Shown piece after piece: positions 25,055-37,905 of a stretch of DNA of 64,000 nucleotides. Position numbers and translations under genes: made by a program. The notes beneath the pieces were generated by a model. The model ran no database searches, was not told the origin of the DNA, and saw only the letters and a list, made by a program, of their open reading frames with translations. Origin of the DNA: Saxidomus purpurata (taxonomy: Eukaryota > Mollusca > Bivalvia > Venerida > Veneridae); the NCBI GenBank assembly GCA_022818135.1, contig JAFMSR010000010.1, positions 36,425,544 through 36,489,543 on the forward strand, written 5' to 3'. Within the stretch, counting starts at the first letter, position 1. Every line of letters starts with the position of its first letter.

Positions 25055-25690
25055 CAAAGGTGCAGTCCATAACCAAACATGCTCAATACCAATATTTACT
25101 CTACACTCAGATTTTCTCTATAGCTGCGTACACTTTAGATACACTCCACAACCACATACAATCTAAGCTCAGATTTACTCTACACCCAGTAAGCTCTATA
25201 ATCACATACACTATAAACCAAGGTTTACTCTATAATTACCATACTCTACATTCAAGATACTCAAAAAACACGTCATAACCACATGCACTACAGAATTACT
25301 CTATAATTACATGCACTCTACACCCAGAATTACTCTATAATTACATGCACTCTACACCCAGAATTACTCTATAATTACATGCACTCTACACCCAGAATTA
25401 CTCTATAATTACATGCACTTTACACCCAGAATTACTCTATAATTACATGCACTCTACACACAGAATTACTCTATAATTACATGCACTCTACACCCAGAAT
25501 TACTCTATAATTACATGCACTCTACACCCAGAATTACTCTATAATTACATGTACTTTACACCCAGATGCACTATTACTAGACACTCATAATTACTCTATA
25601 ATCACATGCACTCTACACCCAGATGAGAGTATCTAAATAACCACATTCATTCTACACCCAGAACCACTCTACACCCCAATTCATTACATA
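25055..25690 (+). repeat. Minisatellite with a 34-bp unit
   Basis: Eight nearly identical units, AGAATTACTCTATAATTACA plus TGCACTCTACACCC, fill 25292-25563 in exact 34-base register. Degenerate relatives (TACTCTACACTCAG-like) extend on both sides. Confidence 0.92.
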
Positions 25691-26681
25691 TACATTGTAC
25701 ACTGTAGGCAAAAAAAAAACCAGGGGCACTATTGCTACCGGGTAACTTTATACCCATATCAAATGCAATCAGTAAGTAGGTTTGTGGGATAAGGTGACTT
25801 TGGCTGGAGAGGTTCAAATAATGCATCGGCAACAATCTAAAGATAAAAGAAGCCCTACTTAAATAACTTCAACATCATCTTTGGTACATAATATACATGT
25901 AACAACAGTTTATAGATTGTACGGTACGTATATGCTTTTGATCATATGTCTCTTACAATAGAAACATCTGCCATGATATTAACACAGTGCCACCTCTCAG
26001 GTGCAAACACCCTTTGGGAACACAGAAATGTATTTGTTGTAGAGAGGTGTGTTGTTCTGGTGAGGTTGAATCCTTTTATAAGTGACTTAGCAGGAAAGAA
26101 AAGGTTGACTCCTTATATAAGTGACGTAGGAGGAAAGAAAATGTGACTGCTGCTCTAGAGAGGTGTTGATCCCCAAGGTTGGACTGTATTAGTTTAACAT
26201 CCCTTGGTTAATTTCAGTGAAATACTGGCTGAACTGGTGATTGTTAACAGAATATGACCTTGTTGGCCACAGGACTTTTTGGTGCAGCTGTAAATGTACA
26301 GAAATTATCTCAAATGCGGGTATTAACACAGGTTCTATGATATAAAGTCTTACCACCTGAATGGGTGGCGCTTTAGATCTTCTACAACACCAGTAACAAT
26401 TTTTAAAATGTGGCTGCACTTAAAATCACATTTATGAAGGAAGTATTGCTACAAATTTAGTGAGGTTTTGTGAGTTTACCATACACTTTAAAAAATAAAG
26501 TTAAAAGTTGCTTTATTATGAATGTTGAACCCAGACATTTAGGAGGGTAGTTTGAAAAGTGAATAAAAGTACGATCATATAAACTGTTCACTCTTTAAGT
26601 AACTAACATCTTAAAAATTACCTTTATACCTTAAAAGGAATGTTAATCATTTAAATTCATAAACTTTTCTACACATCCCAA

Positions 26682-26769
26682 GTACAGTCAAACCTGCTAT
26701 TAACAGCCAGCCACCGGATGAATCAAAAGTTGCTACTTAGGTGACCACTAAACACAAATTTGACTGTAC
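26682..26769. mobile_element. Tiny inverted-repeat element (CAGTCAAACCTG type)
   Basis: Ends GTACAGTCAAACCTG and AAATTTGACTGTAC are inverted over 88 bp. A related end (CAGTCAAAGCTG) is at about 27785. Confidence 0.45.
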
Positions 26770-28094
26770 ATTCACATTCTAACAGGAATGTCTTAAAATG
26801 TATGTAAGCACTAAAATCTCTCATAAAAAGCTGGTATGAATAGCCTTGGTTTTGAGTATCAACCCAGAAAAACAATCTAGCCTCACGTGCATGATTTCTA
26901 AATGGTTTTCTTCTATAAATGCAATATAAAAAGCAAAACTAAAAGTTACAAGACGAAAAACCCCAAAAAAGACAAAAGGAACTCAAGCAGGAAGATAAAA
27001 ATAAAGCCATAAAATTGTAAAGAATATAACAAAAACATATCACATAATAAAGCAGTAGAATAAACAATTGGTTAAGTGTGTAAGAAATAGTTTGAACACC
27101 TGAAAGAAGCTGAGTAACGTTCTATCAAACAGGGAATGAAAATATTAAAATATAGAACCTAAAATTTGCCACATTATGATGCTTAACTATTGTATTCAGA
27201 CAAGAATCAATACCTTTGCATTCCTGTGTCCTTGAACTTTAACAAGGTGCCAATAAATGTTAAAACAAGTCATCAAAAAGTTCTTGGCTGTACCTGCTCG
27301 AAATATCATGAACAACCCGCAAAAGGGCTGTTAATTCAGTTCACGTTTGGGCATTCTGTGTTTAGGCGAGCTAAAAAAAGACATAACAGAATTTTACTTC
27401 ATCTCATACACACATAATAATATATTAAGAACACTTCATTTTCTAATAAATAGGCAGGGCAAAAATATCACTTATTCTAACATCATATGAGTATCTAGTA
27501 TACTATTTAAATAAATTATTATGCCGTACTGTATTTCAGCCCACACAATGAGATTGCCGTCATATGGTATTTAAAAACAGAGTAATATCATCTACCTAAC
27601 TAACTTGCTATGGATGACATTTTGTTCATGTGGCATTTCTTAATAGGTACATGTATATATAATCATACTAATGATTAGCCTAATCACTATTTGAGCCCTA
27701 CTCTGTGAAAACCAACATTTTTATGTTTGAAAGTCAATGTTAAAATAAGGTAAAGGCAAATATTATAGTCGGATACTGCTATACAGTCAAAGCTGTGTAA
27801 AACACACAGTCAAGTCTGTATTAAAAGGATAAGGCAGGGCGATTGCCTTTACCAGCGGCTGCTTTATTAAAGTGACCACTTAATTGGAATCAACTGTGGT
27901 TACACAAGTATATTATTACTCATGTTATCTGTGACTGATAAGCAAATTTATCGTTTTCTGCAGGAATTTAGCGCCCATTTCAACCGTATTTCGGTCATGT
28001 TTCCAGGCAGGCAGTTTAACAGATCATTCTAGGAAAGAATCCAAACTAGATACAAATCCTTCATAAGAAACTGCCAGATTTATAATGTAAAGAG

Positions 28095-28195
28095 ACATGA
28101 TCAGAAGCAGGGCTCTAACCCACGTCCCTAAATTAAGGAAAGGTTGAAGTGATTTCAAGTCAGCGATTCTAGCGACTCAACCATGATGGCGAATT
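28095..28195 (-). repeat. tRNA-Ser-derived SINE head, family C, copy 3
   Basis: Minus strand: CATGGTTGAGTCGCTAGAAT, GACTTGAAATCACT and GTGGGTTAGAGCCC, collinear with 8627-8760. Confidence 0.5.
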
Positions 28196-28824
28196 TTCAT
28201 AGATGCACATGTTGACGTGGATTCATACTGGTCACAAGGCCTAACCTTGGTTTTCACACAGTAGGTCTCAATTCTTAGACCCCATTTCTATCAATTACCA
28301 AGAATGACTTTTCGTTCACTCAGAAGTCCAACAAAAATATCATCAAAACATTCAGGCACTACCATAATTTGCATGTAAAATATCAATGCTTCTACATTAC
28401 ACATAATGAGCGACACTGCACAAACAATTAATTCCTAAAATATTCATAAGAACTGTAACAATCATATTTTGTGGGCATCATTTTGAGAGTAACAAATGGT
28501 TACTAAACATTAATGAAGCAGAAATAACATACAGACTTGGTTCACAACCTGTCTCTACACATTCATTGTGGTTATGCCTCCCAAAAAAGTGTGTTTCAAT
28601 GCTTAAGGTTTTATGGCTGATTTCAAACATTTTTTATATAAGAAAATCATCAAACCATCCAACTTACAACTGTTTTAAGAGCAAAAAAAAGAGCAAAAAT
28701 TTTTAAAAATCACCAACTTTTTTGTTCTTTTGACATCAGTCCTTTCTAGTGAGGTGTTCCAACATGATGGACCAATTTCAACATGACAGACCTGTTCCAA
28801 CATGATGGAAGCACTAATAAATAA

Positions 28825-29350
28825 TTGGACAACCAAAAATTGGACAAGTTCTTGAAAAAGGGTGAAGACATTTTGAACACATTAACACAATTGATACGAG
28901 CCTTTGAAGCTCAGTCATTTCAAATGAAAGAACTGTCCAATACATTTTATATGAAAAGAAGGTTAAAAAGGGAAGAAATGGACTTTCAACTGAATGATTG
29001 GGATGAAGGAGAACCCACACAGAAATGGATAGTGTGCCATAGGGGTACAAGACAAAGTAGCAAAGGTCATCAACAAGAGTTTACCGGGCCAGGCGGACCT
29101 AGCGAAAATGAAAGACTTAATGGAAAAATACAAACATCCAAAAACCCCAACCTCAAGTTACAAATGGTTGATAGCTTCCTATGGGATCAGTTAAAGACAG
29201 TCACCAAATCTCAAAGACGTGGCAAAACAGAAAACCTTGAATCTGCTTATATAACCAGTTGATGGTTCGACCACATCGGTGGGAACAAAATACCATATGT
29301 GAAGATGTTTCAGAACTTCATAGGTGACGCAGTAAAGCTTAGAGTAGAGA
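28825..29350 (+). pseudogene. Decayed coding-like fragment, unidentified
   Basis: An ATG-led frame runs 28825-29262 (145 codons) with a charged, lysine/glutamate-rich N part (MDNQKLDKFLKKGEDIL; REEMDFQLNDWDEGEP). From about 29036 the +1 frame looks more protein-like (VINKSLPGQADLAKMKDLME; SSYKWLIASYGIS) until a TAA at 29192. Further readable pieces in that frame continue to about 29.3 kb between stops. This suggests frameshift decay of an older ORF rather than an active gene. I do not recognise the family; a transposon or retrogene relic is possible. Confidence 0.45.
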
Positions 29351-29359
29351 ATTAAAGTA

Positions 29360-32210
29360 GAGATTAACAAAACAAACCAACAGCGACGAGAATCAATCTA
29401 AAAAGAACTCTTTTCCCAAATTAAAGAGCATTTGTTCAGATGCTCAACCTTTATCTGCCACAGGGTTATTTGGGGACAATCTAGCAGACAAGACAAAGAA
29501 TTTGGATACATAAACTCTGCAGCGCTGATGAAAATGAATCCTAACATTGAAGAAAATTAATCTTGCTGACAATAAATTCTGTTAAAAAAAAACTGTTTTT
29601 CACTGAAAATGTTATCATCATTATCTAATATGCTTTTTGTAACGTATACATGCCATATTACGTGCAAGTTACACCTGAGCAAGAATATTCATATACGCGA
29701 CATACGCCTATGTAAGGCTTGTTTACAAATCCTTCACAACTAAAACCTCTATAAAACGTGATTACTGTTCATAAATACCACTGTGTTATACATGTCATAT
29801 GACATCAAATAAATACTGTTTTAAACCAAGACCTGACATTAGTAAATACTATCTATAATTATGCAAATATAAAATATATCAAATTCAATTTAAAAGTTGC
29901 CATAGGCTGAACAATAAAATGCATAAAGTTACTAGATATACACCAGTGTATAGAGTATGTAAGAAAGGGTGTGCCATTTAATGACTGATAGCAGCTTATT
30001 ATTATCTTTTGAAATATCTATATTTTCTATTTTAACCTTGCACTTCAAAAACTTGATTAGGCAATCTTGTCAATAAAAGTTTTTCAATGCAAAAGTTTTG
30101 TTCTGCAATCTTGCAAAACAAAATCTGCCTAACCAATCCCTTAGACATACAAATGTGACAAGAACAAAAGCAATTGCTATGGTTACAGTGAAGGAGACAA
30201 GTTTTCCAGATGTTACCTACTATAAAATACCTTGGATCATTACATTCCACCTAACTAAAGGATTTTCTGGTTGATTTACCTAATATAAGAAGTTTGTTAA
30301 TAAACGTCATACATATGCATCTCCCATATCGCAGAAGAAAGTACCACACATTATCTAAACTGGTTGAAACTGCATCTATGGAATTTCCTCTTTTTTGGCA
30401 CCTTTCACACAAAAATCTTGATGGGCAAGGGGAACATGCCTGTCTCTTGCTGATGTTTCAAGTTTGGTTTACAATTTAAAAGCTTTAATTGAATATTATG
30501 AATAAAATTGAAATTTATAATATTCTGTCTTAATCACTTATTGACACTACACTATGGGCTATACAAGAAATCCTTACTTCTTCTCTATGTTCAGTGAAGT
30601 GATACAAAAGTTGCAATAAGATTCTAATTTTTTTTCTTTAAACAAAATTACACACAAAATTCTAAAATGTACGCACTGTTTACAAAAAGTTGAATGATAT
30701 TGTAAAGCAGTTCTCCGCTAGAAAAAGACAAAGTATCATAAGTATAATCAGAATTTTGGTTGCAGAAAGGAAAAGTGACGCCTTTATGTACAAATATGTG
30801 AAGACTCTATAAACAAAAATGTTCAATTTAAACAATAACGTAACAAATAAAATATGGTAAAGCTTTCCAATAAAAACTAAAAGAAACAAGGTGCAAAACT
30901 TAATTAATGCAAAAGTGCTTGGTCCCGCCAGTAGAAATCAAAACGAAGAGAAAACAAACTATAAAAGATGTGATCACACTATTCAGTATTGCTAGCTACT
31001 TCTGCAATTCTGCAGGTTTTCATGAAGTTTATAAAATTTTAATGACAAACAAAAAATGTTTACTCAGGCAGGAGGAACATGATGGTCCTAAATCGCTCAC
31101 CAGCGTCAACTGCAAGATGTGATCAGAGCAGCATGAGTAAAATACAGTATTAAGACCGGAATGTGATAAAACTGGAAATAAGAAGAACTTGTGTGCCACT
31201 GAGTGGCCATTCCTGACATTGTGTTCCTCGCTGTGTCAACTGCTGCCACAATCAAAATACAATGGCCTGTGAATAAAATATCTGAAACTGTAAGTAAAAC
31301 TGAATTTTAAAATGCTGATTTAAATCTCTGTAAGATTTCATGATCCTAACTGTATTACCTTAACACTAGCTGCAAATGCTCTTTGTTTCCAAAGTCAAGA
31401 GCCATAACTCTTACAGGGGTAATGAATGGTCAAACTAAATCATGTCAGTTTGATAGCATTCCCTAAAAACAAAATGTAGCATCTAAACTGTTCATGAAGT
31501 TTTTCTTTTGTTTTACTCTGTGAGTAGTAAGTTATTTTTGACGTCATGTGACCTATAAATGTCCATGAGATCGAAAGGACAAATATTCTAACATATTTCA
31601 TATATGGTGACTGCATGATTATCTAGCCGCTAGTGTTCAAAAGGTCACTGTGATTAAACAGCAGATAGATAATAGACAATGTCATGATATAATCACGACA
31701 AGCTCACCTTGAGCTCTTTGTGTTCAGGTGAGCTGAATTTTTAGTTATGAGCCTGAAAATTTGAAATATCAATTTACAATGAATTAGTACACTTAAAACC
31801 AATATAATTCAATGAAAATAGAAGTCGCTACCATTTTCAAAGTAGGTCTTAGAAATTGTATGACTCAGTCATTACACATGATCTGTATATAAAGAAACTT
31901 CATGGGAGAGACACAACATGTCAACGCCCCATCTGAATTTGTTCAAATTGAATAAAGAAAGTACTTTACACATTTAACAGTATTAAATCCAATAAAATGA
32001 AATGGAAATGGGTCACATCATGATAAAAGAAACCTTTTTGAATGATTTATAACGATTTGATCTTCTCACTATATTCTGACTGCTGTAAACTTCATTGAAT
32101 GTTCAGGAATGAAAAATGTGAAAAAAAATGAAAGAGCCCATTAATTTTATGTTGTTAAGTATCATCGGCACTGATCGCAACGACATGCTATAAGCTGGGT
32201 AAGTTTAATT
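29360..32210. other. Intergenic, no gene seen
   Basis: AT-rich. There are short pieces resembling the ends of family D elements (GGTCCTAAATCGCTCACC near 31.1 kb, GAGCTCTTTGTGTTCAGGTGAGCT near 31.7 kb). No convincing exon. Confidence 0.55.
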
Positions 32211-32214
32211 TGGC

Positions 32215-32284
32215 GGGTTGACAGTAAAACTGCAGTAAATTATATGAAATAAAGAAGGACTTACAACAGTTTTGCTGTCAACCC
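32215..32284. mobile_element. 70-bp hairpin MITE
   Basis: GGGTTGACAGTAAAACTG at one end pairs with CAGTTTTGCTGTCAACCC at the other, one wobble apart. A degenerate sister is at 757-829. Confidence 0.65.
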
Positions 32285-33018
32285 TGGTTTAAATGCATTT
32301 TCTTTTATTCTCACCCTGCCGGCAGCAAGTGCTTTTTGTTACCAGTGTAGATCATGATAATGCAGTTCATCCAAGTTTGTAACTTAGTCAGAAAATTTTC
32401 ACTCAGCACCCCTAGGACCAAATAATGGGTACTGTCCGAAGTGCAAGATGGAAAAGTCCATTTTTAGAAATAAAACAATGTCAAATTTAAAGCTGCTCGT
32501 TCAGTTTCCATATTTCCAAAAAAAGATATTTTAAAACATAAAATGTAGAAGTAAATGCTTGATTCAACACCGCAAGTGAAAATGGACACACTATTTTGCC
32601 AAAAAATCCATTGAAACTGTTTGTGGGTTTGGTTTAACGGCACCACTACGCCATTTGGTAATATCGGGATTTTTTCAAAAGCATTTGTAACATTTCTTAA
32701 TTTGGTAGCGTGTATTTTCAAATATACAGATATACTTTACAAGCATTGATACTGGAACCTTTTCATTTGGCTATTCATATAAAATATGTTACTTTCAGAG
32801 AGTCGGAAGAACTCTACTTTTTCACCAAAATTGAGAACAAGCGGCTTTAAAGCTCGCAATTAGGCTAGAATCACTGTGTCCCTTTTCTTGGCTAAGAAAG
32901 TAACAAAACCGAAACTGTTTCATCAATAAAGATCAGTGATACTTAATCTGGTTTTGACATGCTGTTTTCCACCTCTGAAACATTGATAGTATAAAAGAAA
33001 CTGTAATCTGACATGAGG

Positions 33019-33024
33019 TTTATT
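33019..33024 (-). terminator. Candidate poly(A) signal of the SLC45A3-like gene
   Basis: TTTATT on the plus strand reads AATAAA on the minus strand, about 620 bases after the stop codon. It was the first canonical hexamer I noticed downstream. Use is inferred only. Confidence 0.35.
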
Positions 33025-33639
33025 TTGCCCACTAACACACAATCTTCATAGAACTAAATAAATAAACATCGTAAGTTTCAGTAAACAAGAAATTAATAAT
33101 TGCGAAAATATATGCGATGATGATAAATAGTACATTATGAGATGTGACAAATAATTCTATATATATACATGTACTCATTTGCATACACACATTAGGACGC
33201 TTACTTGACCAGATAAGGTGTGACGGTACTGATCTACCAAGACAAGAAAATATGTCAACAGCTGTTAGAATAATCACCATGGAAATTTTCATACGCAATA
33301 CAATTTTAGAATGCCCCGTCAACACATTTGTTATTGCTTCAACGATGAAATATTATAAATACTTCAATCGGGTAAATATTTTTTTCAAAATGGAATGTAG
33401 CCAAACATTGTGATTAAACACGTAACTAATAAGCCATATAAGAGGGTACAGACTATGATTGTCCACACACTCGTAAACAACAGTACTACAGACCATCATT
33501 TTCATAATGGCAGCAACAGCTAGAATGAGACAGAAAACCATAGCCTATGTTCTTCCGATAAGCCCGCATATTTCCTTGTGGTTTTATCAAATGTCACAGT
33601 TTTTAAAACTCCATCAATTTTCTTGGTAACATGCATCTA

Positions 33640-36600
33640 TCATGACACACTATGCAATGACTTTTTTATTCCCAGCATGTCTTGTTCACAAGTAATGACA
33701 TTTTGGATGAAATATAATGACAGGACTCCCATAGCTCCAGCTGTTACCATGTAAGACAGTACCGACCCCGTCATGTATACTATATATCCCATTACACACG
33801 ACAGCACAACTTGGGACAGGAAGTATGCGCTGTCAAGTGTAGCTATGTCCGTTGCTATGCCCCTCACAGGGGCTTGTCCTATAGATGCCTTGTTTTGTGG
33901 CATTACATCAGAAAAGTACACCTGAAATGATAAATGAAAAACCATAGTTCATACATGTACTTGACATTTTGCGGTTAATAATTATTATATAGCAAATTGA
34001 ATAATTAGATTTCCATTACAAAAATGACTACCAGTGATGGTCATCATGATTATGACCTCTTCTGACATGCCAACTAACGAAATATTGTGTTCTGTCCTTG
34101 AAACATTTTCATATTTTATCAGTGACAATATAGATCTCAAATCAGCCACAGTGCTGTGATGTAATTTTTTTAGTACATGTGCATAAAGTAACTGTCTTCT
34201 GCATTGTATAGCATAAAATAAGAAGAGTGGAAGTGGAATATACATTTGTACATTTGTATCTCAAGTGATACAATTTTCACATTTTCTCTCAGAGCTCTTG
34301 AAAATATTCAAATTGTATTACTTTTTGTTGAGATATATTAAATATCCACTCAAAACAAACAAATATCCTGTATGTATCACTCCCCTGAGTTCAGAACATG
34401 GACACATTCAAGCTGCTGGGTTGTCGTTATGTGTTTTAATGACAGAGTTCACTTTAATCAACACGCAGTAATTAGACACTACAGAAAATCGATGTGTTAA
34501 GCGAGTAGCGGTAGAAGGTCATGTAACAGCCAATCGTATGAAATGAGTTCAAAGTCTGACCGATGATTTTCTAAGACAAATAATGATACATGTACAAATG
34601 TACCTTATTTAACTTAAAGTTAAGTATACTGAGTATCACTGAGTGAAAAGAAAATTAGGACTTTACAACCAGTATAGGTGAAGACATAAAGTCTGAGTTT
34701 ACACCATTCCTTTAAAGTCACAGGATCACATTGATTTTACTGATTTACTGATAGAATAATGATTGAACCATGATCTATTCACTCTTATATTATGTTGACA
34801 ATATGCCTTTTCATGTCTTCAATAAAAAAAAAAAGAGTTGTCATTTACAATATCATTGAAAAAATACTACACTATATTTCTAACATGTACATCGATTTAA
34901 AAGGCGAAGTTAAGGAGTGATTTTGTAACAAATAAAGATCTTTTCTTGCCAGTAAGACATCTTTCTTGGTAAAATAAGAGCTATTTGTAATAGTGATCCT
35001 GGGGCTTTAACCACAACAGGGTAACATTGAGTAACATGAATACAGCTCTTGCATAATTATAGCAATGAAAAAATTTTTTTTTTTTCTATTCTTTTGTAAT
35101 GAGTATAAAATGTTAGGAAATTGATTTTGGAAAAGTGGTGCTCAATTATAGATTGTATCTATGTTCTATCATCTGTTACGTACATTCAGGCTGACATATG
35201 GTTGAGAACATAAAGGTGTGGTATACCTTGTAAAATGTCAACACTTGAAAAAACCTTTCCTCTGATTTTACAAGTTCTTTTTAAACAAATTGATTATTAT
35301 TTACAGCCCTAAATAGCTCTTAAATGCAGTCAGTATATGGCTATATAAATCATACCTCATACACAATTTAAAGGTTTTTTTGTCTGATAAGACACGAGTC
35401 ATTGCATGAAAAGTTTCTATTCATGAAAAGTGTGTTTGCTAAACCTGTGATTAAAAGAGCACAGCAACATTGTCAGAGATTTCAGTCTATTTTAAGATTT
35501 TTTAGATTTCACTGCATTCAGATTGTAAGACAAGTTTTCAAAGTAAAAAATAACTGCATGATGAAAGCTTTCTGTAAAACTACCGTTAACTGCTTCTATT
35601 TCTATATACATTTAGAAGCCTTCAGTGAACTGGATCTACTGCTAAAATACATTATTGCAAAATAATGATTTTTCAATAAAAAACGCCCTTTCCTTTATTT
35701 TTACCAGACTTATTAAATTCTTGGCAGAAATTCAACAGATAACTGTGGATTCTAGTGTGCAAACAAGGAGGCCATGACTTGAAAAATCTTGGAGGAGGTC
35801 CACTAGACAATGCTACATGCAAGCAAAATATCTTAGTTCTGGGCCTTGTGGTTTTTGAGAAAACCGTTTTTCATGTTTCTGAGAGGGACATCCCTGCCAA
35901 GTTTCATCAACATTGGCCCAGTGGTTTCAGAGGAGATGACATTTGAAGGAAATGGTGAACAGGTGTATCATATATGCTGGATGGTGAGTGATCCCAATAA
36001 TTCACCCTGGCACTTTGTGCCAGGTGAGCTCAAAACAATTAAAGGGCAATAACTCTGGAGATACTAAGACAATCCTGATGAAAGTTGAGCAGCATTATGC
36101 TGTTGTATTTACGTACTTAGATCCATTGGTTTCTTAGTTATGGCTCCGTACAGACAGACAGACCGAGGGAGAGACAGACAGCAACAAAACAAGTCTGCCT
36201 GAGTCTGCCTCTGGTGGGGGATGATAAACTTAAATTAAGAATAATAGCTACCTTAAATACAGAATAAGAAGAAAATTATCTAAACTCATACTGAAACCAC
36301 ATAATTGACTTTTTAAAATTGAATACAATACTTTCAAAATAAAACAATGCTCACCTCTTTGTCACTGTGGTATTTTGATACCAAAATAAATGGAATGGTT
36401 AAAACAGTTGCATACGCAAACCCCGTAAGTGCTGCCATTACGTTAACGAATATCACATTCTGGACTAGAACCATTCCAAACATGGCGAAGATGAATGAGG
36501 TCATCCCAAATGTGTAAGTCAACTTGCAGCCGAAGCGGCGGACTAATTTTTCAACAAACAAGGCATACACTGCCGATGTGATACAATGAAAAAGTAGTCC

Positions 36601-37905
36601 CCAGCTACCCATTCTCACACCCTCGTCAAACCTGTTTCTTAGGCTAGAATCTTCCGGAGCATTTGGATTTCCTTCATAAATGGCATTTCCAACAAAATCC
36701 GTAAAGAACAGGTTAAATCCCATTATTGCAGTCCAGCTACAGAAGTGAGCGAGAGCAAGATGTCGCAACACATGCGGAATATCACAGAGTCTCTGAAATG
36801 GTTCTGGTAACTTTTCGTACAAGCTTAACCAAACTAAATGCAACAGATTTGCTGCTGCACTCAAAAATCGCAATGTCAAAAAAAATCTAATCCACGACTT
36901 TGGTAATGACAAAAGCCTACACATAATTGTTCGTTTTGCGTTATACTTTGGTGGAGGTCTTTCACTTGAAAGTCTCTCATTTGGTTCTTTTGGCTCCAAC
37001 TCTGTTATCACATTTCCATTTTCTGAACCATTGGTGTCATACCCGGACTCCCCGCCATTACTGCTTACTTCTAATAAGGTATCTACAGGTGCATTATTAT
37101 CACTTTCCCTCATAAAAAATTGTTTTTCTTTGGCTGCTAGAATTGTTGCTATTAATAGAACACAAAATAAAAACGTCAGTATTGAGAAAACAGTTCTTTC
37201 CTGTGTTTTGAAATAAAGGCCCACTGATGTATATTTCCATTCAATAGCTGTGACCAGATAGCCCAAAAAGCCCCCCATACTGACCATTAGCGAGTAAACT
37301 ATGAAGACTCTTTCTTGTTGGTCAGTCTCTCTCGAAACATCGGACAGTAAAGCCTCGCACGGAGTTAAACATGCTTGGCTCGTAAAATCCAAGAGCACAA
37401 CTCCTGAAGTCAATAACAACAGACTAAAACTTTTGGCAACTGTTCCTGGTCCAAATAAGTGTTCACAGATTTTTTCATTATATGGAATAATTAACAAAGA
37501 TGTGAGTAACAATGCTGATAATCCGAGAATAAACGGTCGTCTCCTTCCGATTCTGCTCCTGCATCGGTCGCTGGCCCGTCCGATCATTGGGACGAGTAAA
37601 AACCCTAAAAGCGGTCCAAGACCTAGAATGATGCTCATGTTTTCCTCTGTGTAACCAGACTTGAGCAACATGGGCGGAATGTAAGTAAATCCTGAACAGG
37701 CACATATTTCCACGCCACACACGACGGCATTTAATAGAAATATTTTCACAAGACTCAGTTTGGCCGGTTTAGGTTCCGAGCCATAAACAATCATTTCTGG
37801 ACTTGGTAAAGGCATAGCTGGATATGACTGTACGTTTTCTTCCATGCTAATAGCGGAGCTTGTCCGAGTGCGAACCCGTACTTCACATTCCGCTTCTGTA
37901 CCCAT
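33640..37905 (-). CDS. SLC45A3: SLC45A3-like (prostein-type) proton-coupled sugar transporter, 2 exons, 610 aa
   Basis: Major facilitator superfamily membrane protein of the SLC45 family, whose characterised members are proton-coupled sugar transporters. Exon 1 is 36355-37905 (517 codons) and exon 2 is 33640-33921 (93 codons plus TGA). They join in phase 0 across a 2.4-kb intron. Residues 1-50 are a cytosolic N tail, followed by alternating hydrophobic helices consistent with 12 TMs. The loop 2-3 signature DRCRSRIGRRRPF (about residues 113-125) is the SLC45 RxGRR motif. The run LLDFTSQACLTPCEALLSDV and the later FDEGVRMGSWGL and FFTDFVG are diagnostic of this family and closest to SLC45A3. 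Exon 2 (DIATLDSAYFLSQVV) matches the last two helices. A long hydrophilic loop (about 265-330) separates the halves. The start is the first ATG, preceded by an apparent 5'UTR with a possible acceptor near 37961. Substrate is not shown by sequence. Confidence 0.92.
35750..36215 (+). repeat. Diverged family D element in the SLC45A3-like intron
   Basis: Shares GAGGTCCACTAGACAATGCT, GGCCTTGTGGTTT and TTTCATCAACATTGGCCCAG with the element at 44-45.6 kb. Near 36005-36030 it has CACTTTGTGCCAGGTGAGCTC. Spurious ORFs here are repeat-derived. Confidence 0.6.

Larger units (their letters stand above)
25700..28740. other. Intergenic, no gene seen
   Basis: AT-rich sequence. Apart from the tiny elements near 26.7 and 27.8 kb and the SINE at 28.1 kb, I see only short chance ORFs. 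Confidence 0.6.

Noticed and set aside
36927..37654. Plus-strand ORFs over the SLC45A3-like exon (up to 117 codons)
   Set aside because: They are antisense shadows of a long, clearly identified exon.
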